Source: Neurospora intermedia
Taxonomy: Eukaryota; Ascomycota; Sordariomycetes; Sordariales; Sordariaceae
Length of the DNA: 64,000 bases
Direction of reading: 5' to 3'
Assembly (NCBI GenBank): GCA_037102815.1
Contig: BTPP01000006.1
Coordinates: 3,348,001-3,412,000 of the forward strand
This document shows, piece after piece, positions 23,677 to 33,486 of the stretch. The position numbers and the translations under genes were made by a program. Each line of letters begins with the position of its first letter. Within the stretch, counting starts at the first letter, position 1. The notes beneath the pieces were generated by a model that saw only the letters and a program-made list of their open reading frames with translations, did not search any database and was not told the DNA's origin.

Positions 23677-25154
23677 ATGAAGATGCTCATCTCCACCGAT
23701 TTTTCGGCTATTGCGCCTTTTCTCTCCCTCTTTCGTCTCCGCTCGTTCCCTCTCCTCCTCGTCCTTTTAGCTTTCGCCTCCACCCTTCTTCCCCTGGCTT
23801 CAGCACAGCTCGACAAGTACGCCAAACTCGCCGGCCTCTCCTACTTCGGCACAGCCGTCGACAATCCTCGTCTATATAACGAGCAGTACATGTCTGTGCT
23901 TCAGGGGTCTGGCGAGTTTGGCTCGCTGACACCCATCAATGCACAGAAATGGAAGAAGACTGAGGAGGTCCAAGGAGTATTCACCTTTGCGGAAGCGGAT
24001 GCTATAGCGAATACAGCGAAAGCTGGGGTGGGGGGAATGAAGACGCTGAGGTGTCATACCATGGTGTGGTATAAGGGGTTGCCTTCTTGGGGTATGTCCT
24101 CCTATGTGTGTGCAGAGGAGAGCGAGGAACATTGAACTGGAAACTGACGAGAGAGAATAATGCCTTAGTTGAGACGACGTACTCCCGCGATGACATGGAA
24201 AAGATCCTCGCTGCACACATCCAGAATCTGGCACAGTATTTCAAGGGGAGGTGTTATGCTTGGGATGTGGTGAACGAAGCCATCGACGAGAACGGAGTGT
24301 TTAGGCAGAGTCCAAGTACGTCTTACCATGCCTTGCTCTTTCCCGCCGAAACCGTATTTTGAGCTGACATCCCGCAAGTGTACAAAGCCATGGGCCTGGA
24401 CTTCATCACTTTCTCTTTCAAGACCGCCGCCAAAGCCGACCCCGGCGCCAAGCTCTACTACAACGACTACGCCCTAGAATCACCGTCCCTCTCCCCGGGC
24501 CCCAAAATTTCCATCACCCTCGCCATGCTCCGCACCGTGAAGGCCCAAGGCGGCATCGTCCACGGCGTCGGCTTCCAATCCCACCTCAAAGTCGGCCTTG
24601 TCCCTGCCCGCGCCGAGATTGTCAACACCATGCAGCAGTTCCTGGAGGTGGTGGATGAGGTGGCCATCACGGAGCTGGATATTCGACACAGCCCGCTGAA
24701 GGTGCCGAGCACGAGGGAAATGTGGAATGCGCAGGCGAGAGATTATGGAGAGGTGGTGGGCGCTTGCTTGGATGTCAACAAGGGGTATGGAGGGAGGAAA
24801 TGCGTGGGGGTGACTTTGTGGGATTTCACCGACAAGTATTCGTGGGTGCCGAGCGAGATCCCCACAGAGGGGGAGGCGTGCATGTGGGATAACAATTATG
24901 TCAAGAAGCCGGCGTATTGGACGGTGTTGAATATGTTCAAGGCGTATGCGGCGGGCACGTCGAGGAGGCGGGCAGGTATGGATGGAGTAGATGGTGGAAA
25001 TGGGACGGTACCAGAACTGGACTTGGAGGCGGCAGCACATCGCGGGCCTGAGGGTCTTCCTAGGCTTGGAAGGGAACAAACGACGAAGACGGTTGTAGCG
25101 ACTACGCTGACGACGGCGAGGAGGGTTAGGTCGACTGCTAGGCTAGGGGCATGA
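23677..25154 (+). CDS. GH10 endo-1,4-beta-xylanase, secreted
   Basis: Exons 23677-24091, 24169-24315 and 24379-25154 give 445 aa. GH10 enzymes cut internal beta-1,4 bonds of xylan outside the cell with retention of configuration. The acid/base Glu175 is in WDVVNEAID and the nucleophile Glu286 in [21 protein letters not shown] and LYYNDYALE are further family signatures. A signal peptide with a hydrophobic core at ~25-40 ends LASA-Q (cleavage after ~43), with an unusually long N-region; Met3 is an alternative start. Splicing joins LPSW to VETTYSRDD and RQSP to MYKAMG. There is no CBM1. Instead the protein carries a ~45-residue basic, Thr/Arg-rich tail ending STARLGA. It is convergent with the WW/FF gene. 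Confidence 0.93.
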
Positions 25155-25463
25155 AGAATGGTGGATGTTGGTGACAATGAAACCAGTGATGGTTGACGTG
25201 TGATGGCGGCTGACGGATGACTTGACGAGGTGTGCCACGAAGGCCTGATGCCAATTTGGCTTTTCTTGTGTATGATTTTTGATGAGTACCTATCTGCTTC
25301 CATTCTCCCACATGGTAAGTGTGCAAATGCCCCGTTGAATACATGGAACATGGTTGTTCCTGGGAACTCGCGGCGTGATATAAAGATGGAAACTCCTGAG
25401 CGCCATGCTAATGAACAATTTTGGGTATGAACCTTCTTGTGAGACGGCCACTTATTCACACTC

Positions 25464-27299
25464 TCATTTTTCCTCCTTTGTCTCATCCTCCTTCGACGCC
25501 TCCCCGCCAGCCGTAGCACCACCACCCAGCTGACTCTGCAGTCCCTTCTTATCAACAACCATAGCCCTCTGCAGCTCCTTCTCCTCCTCCCTGAGCCTCG
25601 CCCGTTCAACGGCTAATCTCTTTTCTTGTCTTCTCTTTTCCTCTTCTACCCTCCTCTCCCTCTCTTCCAACGCTTTCTCTCTCTTCTTCCTCTCCTCTCT
25701 AGCTTTCCTCAGCACCTCATCATCCGCTTCTTCCGCAGCGCTTTGGGCCTCTGGAGGTGGGGCAAGACCCTGAATGTAACCCTCGATGAATTCGTCGCGC
25801 GTTTTCGCATCGAGCGAGATGTACCGGATGTCTGCCAAGATTTGGCTTGGGAGGCTGGCTACAGAGGACCGGTTGTTCAGCTGCCGGAGCGGTACACTCT
25901 CAAGCAACTTCTTCAGGTCACTCTTGAGTTGCGACTGCGGGAGCTTCAGTCTGTTGATATGCTCCCTGTACAGCTTTTCTCTTTCCTTGTCGTTGAAGCT
26001 CCTATGATGCGCCGAATCCTTCATCACATCTTCCTTTCGATATTTCCTCTTGAACTCAGCCCAATATAGCTTTGGCGTCGCATGTTCTTGCAGAAAGGCC
26101 AGGTATGGTATCCTCGGGTCCTTCTTCTCTTCCTTTGCCCTCGCTTCTTTCAGGGCTTGGATAGCCTCGCGGGACCACTCATCGTAGACTTCCCTGCGCT
26201 CGCGCATGGATGAGAGGACAGTGTACCGCGGGTCGGAGAAGACACCCGTCTTCTCGCCTTCGTCGATCAGCTTTTGAAAAGGGGAGTAGGGGTTGATGCG
26301 GAAGTCGGCGAGGAGGTCGCGAAAGAGGAGGCGGGCGTCGGCGTCAGAGAGGGGCTCGACATTTTCTGCTTGTGCTGCAAAGTCGTATTCTTGGTCTATG
26401 TCCATACCATCGCCTTCCATCATGGCCAGCTGAGCGGCAAAGTCGTCTTCTGTAAACTCGATCGGCCCCTGGTTTTCGTCTTCGGTACGCTGGTGCTGGG
26501 AGGGGTGTTCGGCGTCGTTGTGGTCTGCGCCTTCGTCATCGGTGACTTCTACTTCTTCGTATTCTGAGCTGTCGTAGTCGTGCGTCTCCTCTAGGCCCTG
26601 TTGCCCCGAACCCAGATTCTTCCCCTCCGCCTTTTCCTCCTCCTTATCATGGCTCTTGTATTTCGGATCCTCCTCGAGCGGTGGCTCCCCAGCGGCCTTC
26701 CTCCTGATCCTTTCTTTATCCAACTCGATCACTGCTGGCAGGATCTTCTCCGGAATCCGCCAGTAACTCGCGTTCTTTACCGGATTGAAAGCAAACCTTC
26801 TCCCATATTTTGTGTATACCAGGAACCACGGCTCGCAGCCGAGGATGGCGATCTTGGCTTTTGGCTTGTCGACGGGCTGTGGTCGGGGCCTTTGCTGTTG
26901 CTGGCTACCGCCCCTACCTCCTGCTCCAAAACCCCCTCGCCCGCCTTGGTGTTGAGGCTGGGACTGCTGGGAATACTGCGCCATGAGGGCATTGGCAACG
27001 CGTGGATCGGAGAGGTTTATCGCGGGAACGGATTGGTGTTGGAGGTAGCTCATGGAGGGATTCGCTGGCGCTGCGGCGAGAGGATGGGCGCCGGGAACTG
27101 GCGAAACGGACGGAGGACCGAACGGAGAAGCGGCGGCGGGAGGAGTGGGAGTCGGAGTAACGCCGGGGCGCTTGTAGGTTGACTCTTTGGTTGAGGCATT
27201 GTAGTAGTATGTGTGCCCGGTAGGCGCTTTGTGTTCGGTCCAGCCTGGTGGCAGGGGAGGAAGAGCACCAGGAGAGGGTTTGTATGTTGATTTCAGCAT
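25464..27299 (-). CDS. WW/FF-domain protein (Urn1/Dre4/CA150-like)
   Basis: Single exon, 611 aa. A WW domain lies at ~14-47 (LPPGWTEHKAPTGHTYYYN), with the second signature Trp replaced by Tyr in STYKRPG. A degenerate second WW-like unit is near 160-190 (FNPVKNASYWRIP). The first FF domain is at ~318-382 (ARLLFRDLLADFRINPYSPF) and a weaker second FF-like region at ~415-510. The C-terminus from ~530 is a charged coiled coil. An acidic stretch separates the WW and FF parts. Proteins of this build bind proline-rich splicing factors and phosphorylated RNA polymerase II tails; the fission yeast Dre4 and budding yeast Urn1 proteins associate with the spliceosome. A nuclear role in pre-mRNA splicing or elongation is inferred from this. 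Confidence 0.85.
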   Translation of the reverse strand: MLKSTYKPSPGALPPLPPGWTEHKAPTGHTYYYNASTKESTYKRPGVTPTPTPPAAASPFGPPSVSPVPGAHPLAAAPANPSMSYLQHQSVPAINLSDPRVANALMAQYSQQSQPQHQGGRGGFGAGGRGGSQQQQRPRPQPVDKPKAKIAILGCEPWFLVYTKYGRRFAFNPVKNASYWRIPEKILPAVIELDKERIRRKAAGEPPLEEDPKYKSHDKEEEKAEGKNLGSGQQGLEETHDYDSSEYEEVEVTDDEGADHNDAEHPSQHQRTEDENQGPIEFTEDDFAAQLAMMEGDGMDIDQEYDFAAQAENVEPLSDADARLLFRDLLADFRINPYSPFQKLIDEGEKTGVFSDPRYTVLSSMRERREVYDEWSREAIQALKEARAKEEKKDPRIPYLAFLQEHATPKLYWAEFKRKYRKEDVMKDSAHHRSFNDKEREKLYREHINRLKLPQSQLKSDLKKLLESVPLRQLNNRSSVASLPSQILADIRYISLDAKTRDEFIEGYIQGLAPPPEAQSAAEEADDEVLRKAREERKKREKALEERERRVEEEKRRQEKRLAVERARLREEEKELQRAMVVDKKGLQSQLGGGATAGGEASKEDETKEEK

Positions 27300-27705
27300 G
27301 GCGGTCCAGCAAATTTTGCGGTGGGTGTGGTTTGGGTGGAAGTGGTATCGATAGGTAGGTACCTAGCTGGAGACACACGGAAGACGGATGGAAAGATGGA
27401 AAGATGGAAATCGAACCGAATCGCAAGACGAAAGTCCCGTCGCTTGTCGCAATTGAACTTGGAGCTGCGTGCAAGTGCTGCCCGGTGGAGACCACCGGTG
27501 GAGAATGCGATTCGCGTCACGGTGCAGGGATCAACAGCGCTGCGGCAACGCCCCCGCCGCCGGGCAAGTCGACACAGGCGCGGCAATTGAGGCACCGGAG
27601 AAGGGTTAGGGTTGTCTGGCAAATCGCCGACACTCGTTTGAACCTCATCGCCAACTGAATAAGTAGGTTTGTTTTGTTTTGGTTGCAGTCCGTTTCAAGT
27701 GGGGA
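27300..27705. other. Promoter region of the WW/FF gene
   Basis: About 400 bp between the start of the WW/FF gene and the stop of the exonuclease-like gene, both on the minus strand. It holds a GGTAGGTACCTAG motif around 27353-27366 and a telomere-like AGGGTTAGGGTT at 27602-27613. No gene is seen. Confidence 0.5.
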
Positions 27706-29274
27706 TTAAGTACGACATATATCACCCGAGGAGCTGTCATCACTGTCCGATTGGAACAAGAAGTCTAGCGCACTAGCTACTTCTCCAGTGTCATCAAGCT
27801 CCATGCTGGACAGTCCCTTTGCGAGAAACGAGTCCCGCTCTGCTTCTTCCTCGTCTGCCATTGACTTGGCTCTTTTAACCATTTCGTTTACGCTGGAATT
27901 GGCTTTTATCGGGTGCTCAAGTGAGTTCTTAGGGGGGTTCTCGGGAGGCGGTCTCCCCCCGACCTTCAACATAACCCCATCGACAACCATCTTCCCATCC
28001 CAGTCTCTTACGAGCCTCTTCATCTCTTCCTCATTATGTAGACTCACCCAGCCATGTGTCTTCAGCGGCCCCGACCTAGCCGGGGGACAGACCGCTACGG
28101 CCTTTGGTTCCGCAAAGTTCCTCGTTACAAAATTGAACAACCGGGCTGGTCTGCCAAGGGACTCTGGCAGGTGCGCTGTTCCGTCCTTGTCATCTGTTGG
28201 CACCGGTACAATTTTCACTGTCCAAGGGAACCTGGATGCCGGTCTTGGCACCCATTCCCATAATTTTCTGTTCCTATGCTCCTCCCACGTAAACCTTTTG
28301 ACCACCAAACCTCCTGCCTCTGGCGCCCTCGCCAGAAGCGCAAGCATTGTTCCCAGTGTACGCACAGCGTCCATACCAGCCGAGTGATGCCTCGCTCGGG
28401 GCTGTATCCCATGGCTACGCCTGAAGTTGAGAGCCAACATGGTATCCCGCAACGAGATCTTGCGGTGCGTCTTGTGCGCTACCTTTCTACCTTCCCATCT
28501 CGCATCCGCAAGACCGGTATGCGAGATATCGCACCAGTGTGAGACATGGTCATCCAACAAAGGGAAAACCGATCTGACAGCGCGGTGCTCAAGCTCCATG
28601 TCAAATCCCACGAGGATGGTATGGGCCGTGGGGTCCTGAAGGCGGATGGACTGCAGTACGGAGACAATGGCGGACTGGAGGTGGGTGATGGGCCGGTGGA
28701 CCACCTCGCCGTAGTGGAAATGCTCATAGGACCGGGCACGCTCACGGCCAAGGATGGCAAAGCAGTAAGACTGCAGACGGTAGTGAGAAGCGATGGTGTC
28801 GAGGTCGATTTGCCCTTGGTGGTGGTCTGGAAAGGGCCATGGCCACGAGCCATTCTCGGATGCCGTGCAGAGGGACAAGACGGGTGGCAAGATGGAGATG
28901 CCCACGGAGGTGACACCCTGCGCTATGCCCTCGATGCCCTCCACATCGATGCCGATGCAGTAAGAGTGAGGCAGCAGGGAGCGCAGATGATTGAGGGTGG
29001 TGATCTTGGTGGTGGATGACAAGTCTGAAGGTTCTGTTGGGTTATCGAGACATGTCGTGGAACATACAGACGGCGTGCAAGAGTCGAACGATGGCGCACG
29101 GTGCCGTGTGCATGTGCGAAGTGGCGCTTGTGCACGGGTTGGGGGGCCGGCGTCTAATTCGGAAAGAAAAAGCGAACCAAGTGACATTTGCGCCTTTTGG
29201 GTGGGTGTTGATTGTGCCGCTAACGGTGGTCGAGCTCGAGATACTATTCGACTGGCGGTGGTTGATGGATTCAA
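27706..29274 (-). CDS. DEDDh 3'-5' exonuclease-like protein (Gfd2/YDR514C type)
   Basis: Single exon, 522 aa. The central part has the RNase H-like exonuclease pattern. IGIDVEGIEG supplies the first Asp and Glu of motif I. LVGFDMELEHRAV supplies the second Asp. HHSAGMDAVRTL gives the His-x(4)-Asp end of motif III in DEDDh enzymes. The spacing fits the fungal Gfd2/YDR514C-like C-terminal family, whose members have no settled biochemical function. The N-terminal ~90 residues and the C-terminal ~180 (Ser/Asp/Glu-rich end) are not conserved in any way I recognise. A later Met at residue 30 (MSLGSLFLSELDAG) may be the real start. Nuclease activity is inferred only from the acidic and His residues. 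Confidence 0.75.
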   Translation of the reverse strand: MNPSTTASRIVSRARPPLAAQSTPTQKAQMSLGSLFLSELDAGPPTRAQAPLRTCTRHRAPSFDSCTPSVCSTTCLDNPTEPSDLSSTTKITTLNHLRSLLPHSYCIGIDVEGIEGIAQGVTSVGISILPPVLSLCTASENGSWPWPFPDHHQGQIDLDTIASHYRLQSYCFAILGRERARSYEHFHYGEVVHRPITHLQSAIVSVLQSIRLQDPTAHTILVGFDMELEHRAVRSVFPLLDDHVSHWCDISHTGLADARWEGRKVAHKTHRKISLRDTMLALNFRRSHGIQPRARHHSAGMDAVRTLGTMLALLARAPEAGGLVVKRFTWEEHRNRKLWEWVPRPASRFPWTVKIVPVPTDDKDGTAHLPESLGRPARLFNFVTRNFAEPKAVAVCPPARSGPLKTHGWVSLHNEEEMKRLVRDWDGKMVVDGVMLKVGGRPPPENPPKNSLEHPIKANSSVNEMVKRAKSMADEEEAERDSFLAKGLSSMELDDTGEVASALDFLFQSDSDDSSSGDICRT

Positions 29275-30683
29275 TCAGATGGTGGGGTGAACTGATGAGG
29301 CACTGAGTGGTGAGGGTGTTGGCAGGACGTTGAGCGTGGGTTCTGATTAAGTCCGTGAATGGAGAGACACATAGCAAGTGTGAGCTCAGTAGTACCTAGG
29401 TATATAGGTCTGTACAGAATGAAAGTTGCAAGATGTCGAACCAACTTGAAGCCAAAAGTGTGATAAAGGGAAGTGACCGAATATCTGGAAAACGAAGAAG
29501 AAATGTGAATGGGTTGGGTGTACCTACCTACCTAGAGGTAGAGGTAGACACGCGGCCTGGACAAATTACCTCTAGGTATGTATAGGGCCCACTGCGCTAA
29601 GGGCGGGTGATTCCTGGATGACCCGATCCTGCCGTTTTAGCGTACTGCACTAACAATTTCGGACCCCACCCAACTTGGGATTCGAACCAAACACCAACTT
29701 GGCATCCACGTCGCTGCACCAGCTTCGTTCTTACTACTACTACACTACTACCTCTACACAGTAGCTCCCACCGAACACACGACACGGCATCTACTTGACT
29801 GGACGAATTCTGCCGCTTGTAGGCCGTGACAGCCCGATAACACCTACTTGACGGCAAAGCGGCCAAAGCAAGCTGTTGTTTTTTTTCCCCCAATATTTCT
29901 GGCCGACACTGGGTCATCTGCACATGGCAGTGGAAACTCTTCACCATTCACATCGTTCCGTATCGCAAGGCGAACCCAAGACCTGACAATGAATGTGACC
30001 GATTCACAAACCGCATACATATCGTCTATAGTTTGCGTCTGGAGATCATGGTCTATATGGCACAGCATGTCATGAGCGGCCTGGCCAACCGCCAGCCGCC
30101 GTCTTCATAGGTACCTACCTACCCTATCATCTCGACGTTTCTGCTCTCCAGTCGAGACACCGGCAGCAATGGCAGACTGTCGTCAAGCCATCCATTCGGA
30201 TCATCACACGTCCTGATATCACGCCCATTCATGCTCGCGGCCCGAGACTAGTCGGCCGACAAAGATTGCACTGGGCCACAATTCGAAGAATGCCGCGGCC
30301 CGAGACACTAGTTTCAGGCTTCTTATGCGGCTGCACTTCAACTTTATCCATCGAATGCCATGAACCCTCGATGGACCCTTTTCTTCGCTATTGATGTCAC
30401 GATGTTACCAGGTAGACCAGACAGTGCGGAGGCTATACGACCCTGGTGGTGATTATTCAATCCTGGGTCGTCGGATTATCTCGAAGCTTGGACTCGTGCA
30501 TGCCATGTGGGTTTTTGATGTTTACGGACGACCTGTCTTTGTTTGCGAGGGGCACCCTACCTATATCTAGTACTGTCCTCAGCCAGGATCTCTGCCTTCG
30601 AGATCAAGTGCCTCCAGTCTCCACTTCCCTGTCATCGTCTTTAACAACTGCGGAGACCGGTTCCATCCTGAACCACCGTCAAC
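29275..30683. other. Divergent intergenic region rich in TACCTA motifs
   Basis: About 1.4 kb between two divergent genes. It contains four CTACCT/AGGTAG clusters (near 29393, 29521-29548, 29577 and 30110-30124) and tRNA-like Pol III boxes on the minus strand at 29678-29721. No protein gene is recognised. Confidence 0.5.
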
Positions 30684-32040
30684 ATGCCTCTCCCATCAAA
30701 GTCAAGCGACCTGGTCCTCGTCGGTCATAACCCGATTAAGGACTCTGATGGTCAACTCACAGCCGACTCCGTTCGCCGACTCAGCACCATCTCGACAGAC
30801 TCAGACTATGAACTCATCCACTTTGGCGAACCTCCTGACTTCTCCCAAGCAGAGGTAGACGATGACGCCTCCGAACATGACAATGCCTCCACAGTATCAG
30901 ACAACTCCCACATCTCTCTGACTCCCGCCTTCTACCACCATCACATCTCCCCTTACGGCCGCCGCTACCACGGTTTCCAGTCGTCCTGCAGCTACATCCT
31001 TCCCAACGACCCTCCCGAACAGGATCGGGAAGACCTTTTGCACCTCTTGTCATTGGATCTCATCTACGGCCGCCACTTCCTGTCCCCCATTGGCGACAAC
31101 CTCAACAAGATTCTGGATCTTGGCTGCGGAACAGGCAAATGGACAGTGGAGATTGCCGACAAGTTCCCGTTCGCAAAGGTGGTGGGGGTGGATTTGAGCC
31201 CAATTCAACCGGTCCTGAGTCCGGAGAATGTGGAGTGGTGGGTTGATGATATTGAGGATGAAGAGGAAAACTTTTTCGAGACAGAGAGGAATGATTACGA
31301 TCTTGTACATGCCAGATATCTACTTTCCATGGTAGTCGATCCTGCGGGACTGATAGGGAAATGCTTCGAGTGAGTTTTTTCTTCCTTTCCATCCCAAAGA
31401 GAAGCCAGGGCTTCAATCCTCTTGCTTGTGTGGAACAAAGAGAGCGAGGCTAACACGAGGCCAAAAAGTCACTTAAACCCAGGCGGCTGGATTGAAACGC
31501 AGGACCTCCACCCTCGGATCATGTCTGACGATAATTCCATTCCCGCAAAAGACACGTATCCGCCCGCACAGTTTATGGACTTGGCACACATAGCTTGGGC
31601 TCAAGCAGGCGTCGATTGCCGCATCACTCCCCAGATAGGAGAGATGATGAAGGGAGCCGGCTTTGTCAACGTGACTTGTAGACAGTTTAGGGTGCCGCTG
31701 GGCCCATGGCCTAGGGACGAGTAAGGGCCCCCTTTCAATTCCATCCCCAGCCCCCCAAAGCGCACAGAGTTTTGGAAAAAGAAGACGAGTTGAAGCTGAC
31801 AGAATACGTGGTAGGAGGATGAAGAATCTTGGAAACTTGCTAAGGGCAGCAACGGAAGGGTTGGTACCCGCTATCATGGCAACCTCATCGATGAGGAAGT
31901 GTTTTGTCGAAGAGGAAGTGAAAGAACTACAAGAGGGTTGCAAGAAGGCGATGGGTGATACCAAGATTCACGGGTATATGTGGATGTACTTCTGGTATGG
32001 GCAGAAACCACTGGTCGAGGAAGAAATCGTGCCGGTGTGA
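30684..32040 (+). CDS. SAM-dependent class I methyltransferase
   Basis: Exons 30684-31369, 31469-31720 and 31815-32040 give 387 aa. SAM-binding motif I is ILDLGCGTGKW near residue 143, followed by VVGVDLSPIQP (motif II Asp) and DYDLVHARYLLSMV. After the first intron come NPGGWIETQDLHP and MMKGAGFVNVTCRQFRVPLG. The order matches the large fungal family that includes LaeA-like and TAM-type methyltransferases, most without known substrates. The first ~85 residues are acidic and Ser/Asp-rich, with no motif. Both introns have GT...AG ends (GTGAGT...AAG, GTAAGG...TAG), and each split codon restores the conserved frame. Its stop is 72 bp from the convergent tRNA-Arg gene. Confidence 0.9.
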
Positions 32041-33486
32041 ACAACGAATACATGGTGGAAAAATGAAGGCCAAAAAGAGAGGATAATGAATGAGAAAACA
32101 TCAAAAAGAATCGATCCACCCAGGGGTCGAACCTGGAACCTCCTGATTCGTAGTCAGACGCTCTGCCATTGAGCCAGCGGACCTTGCTGTCTATTGTGTC
32201 AAAACCAAGCTACTATGACGGGCAAATGTGCAGCCGCTGTGAAAAAGTTTCCCATGTCACTCATCGGATGGTTTTCGGCCGAACTTTGTGGGCACGTGGC
32301 GGGGTTAAACAGGGGTTGTAACTCCGCGAGATGCACGACCCCACCTTGAGATCTCGACCCCGCATCGGGATCTTCCATTGCCAGCCTCAGTCGGATTCGC
32401 AACGACGGCCACAGACGGAAGAAAGTAACCTCAACGAATGAGTGAAGCGTTTGGACAACATCAGGTCGGTATCACCCGCCGCCGTTAGCAAGTGAACCGA
32501 GCAGACCTTCACGTAACATAATTGAACGTACACTGCACATACAGTGGCCATGTGCCCCAGACATAAGCGAACGAAGATGAACCCGACAACGTCATTGGAA
32601 ACACAAGATACCTGTACATCTTGAACATATGGCTGGAGCTGTTGAAACGTAAAGTCTCGCCGCAAACTGGCGAGCATGCACATTCCCGTCGGATATCGTC
32701 TTTGTCGTATTATCTACATGTAACCCCAGATCTACGCGGACTGGGCGGCGGCTCGCACAATGACAAGTACCTACCTACCTCTACCTAGAGGTACCATCGG
32801 TGTAACTGAAAACCAACCGACCACTGCGTGGATATCATGTTCCAGCTCAAATATTGCCACGCTCCCGGAATACCGTCCAACGACGTTCCAGTCCTGACAT
32901 CATCCGTTGGTCGTTCGAAAGGGTTTTGATACTGGGTATAGTCATGTGCATGGGAGCTCCAGTCCTCAAACCGAACGAATTTCAGGGTTTACTTGAAAAC
33001 TCGGGCAAGTTGTATGGGCATCGAAATGGCTCACAACTTGACAAGCCGACAACCTGACAAACCGACGGTGAATGGTGAGGAACCCAGACGTTCCAGGATG
33101 CAATGTCTCGAGAGTGTCGACGGTGCCTTGGCGTACCTTGGGTCAACCAATGAATGGACAACATAATCGATGGACGCCGATCCTAGACCTCGCCAGCTTG
33201 GAATCCGGGGGAGTATATCCGGCCAAGAGTTGTTCAGGGGCTCCAGTCATGATCAGCCCTTCCCCATAATCCCATCAAAACCTCCGCACCGCCTCCTCAT
33301 TTTCGGGCGACCGGTTGATCCCGCGACCCCTCACGGAGACATGCATACCTCTACTGTAAGGTAGAGGTAGAGGTATATTATAGACAACGGGACCTCCCTT
33401 CTCAAACCAATGCAACCATCTCACTCCCCCCAAGTATCACAGCGTGACAACATACCGCACGACAATCCCAAAAGGAACTCACCAAC
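32041..33486. other. Intergenic region carrying one tRNA gene
   Basis: Apart from the tRNA-Arg gene there is no recognised gene. Clusters of CTACCTACCT and GTAGAGGTAGAGG occur near 32768-32794 and 33357-33378. The right end should contain the promoter of the metallo-hydrolase gene. Confidence 0.5.
32112..32183 (-). tRNA. tRNA-Arg(ACG): tRNA-Arg (anticodon ACG)
   Basis: On the minus strand the 72-nt sequence folds into a full cloverleaf. Acceptor arm GGTCCGC pairs with GTGGATC (two G-T pairs). D-arm GCTCAATGGCAGAGC forms. Anticodon stem TCTGA/TCAGG encloses loop CTACGAA with ACG at 34-36. T-arm is CCAGG-TTCGACC-CCTGG. The discriminator is G and there is no intron. A run of five T (minus strand) at 32103-32107 directly downstream is the expected Pol III terminator. 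ACG, with A34 modified to inosine, reads CGT, CGC and CGA Arg codons. Confidence 0.95.
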
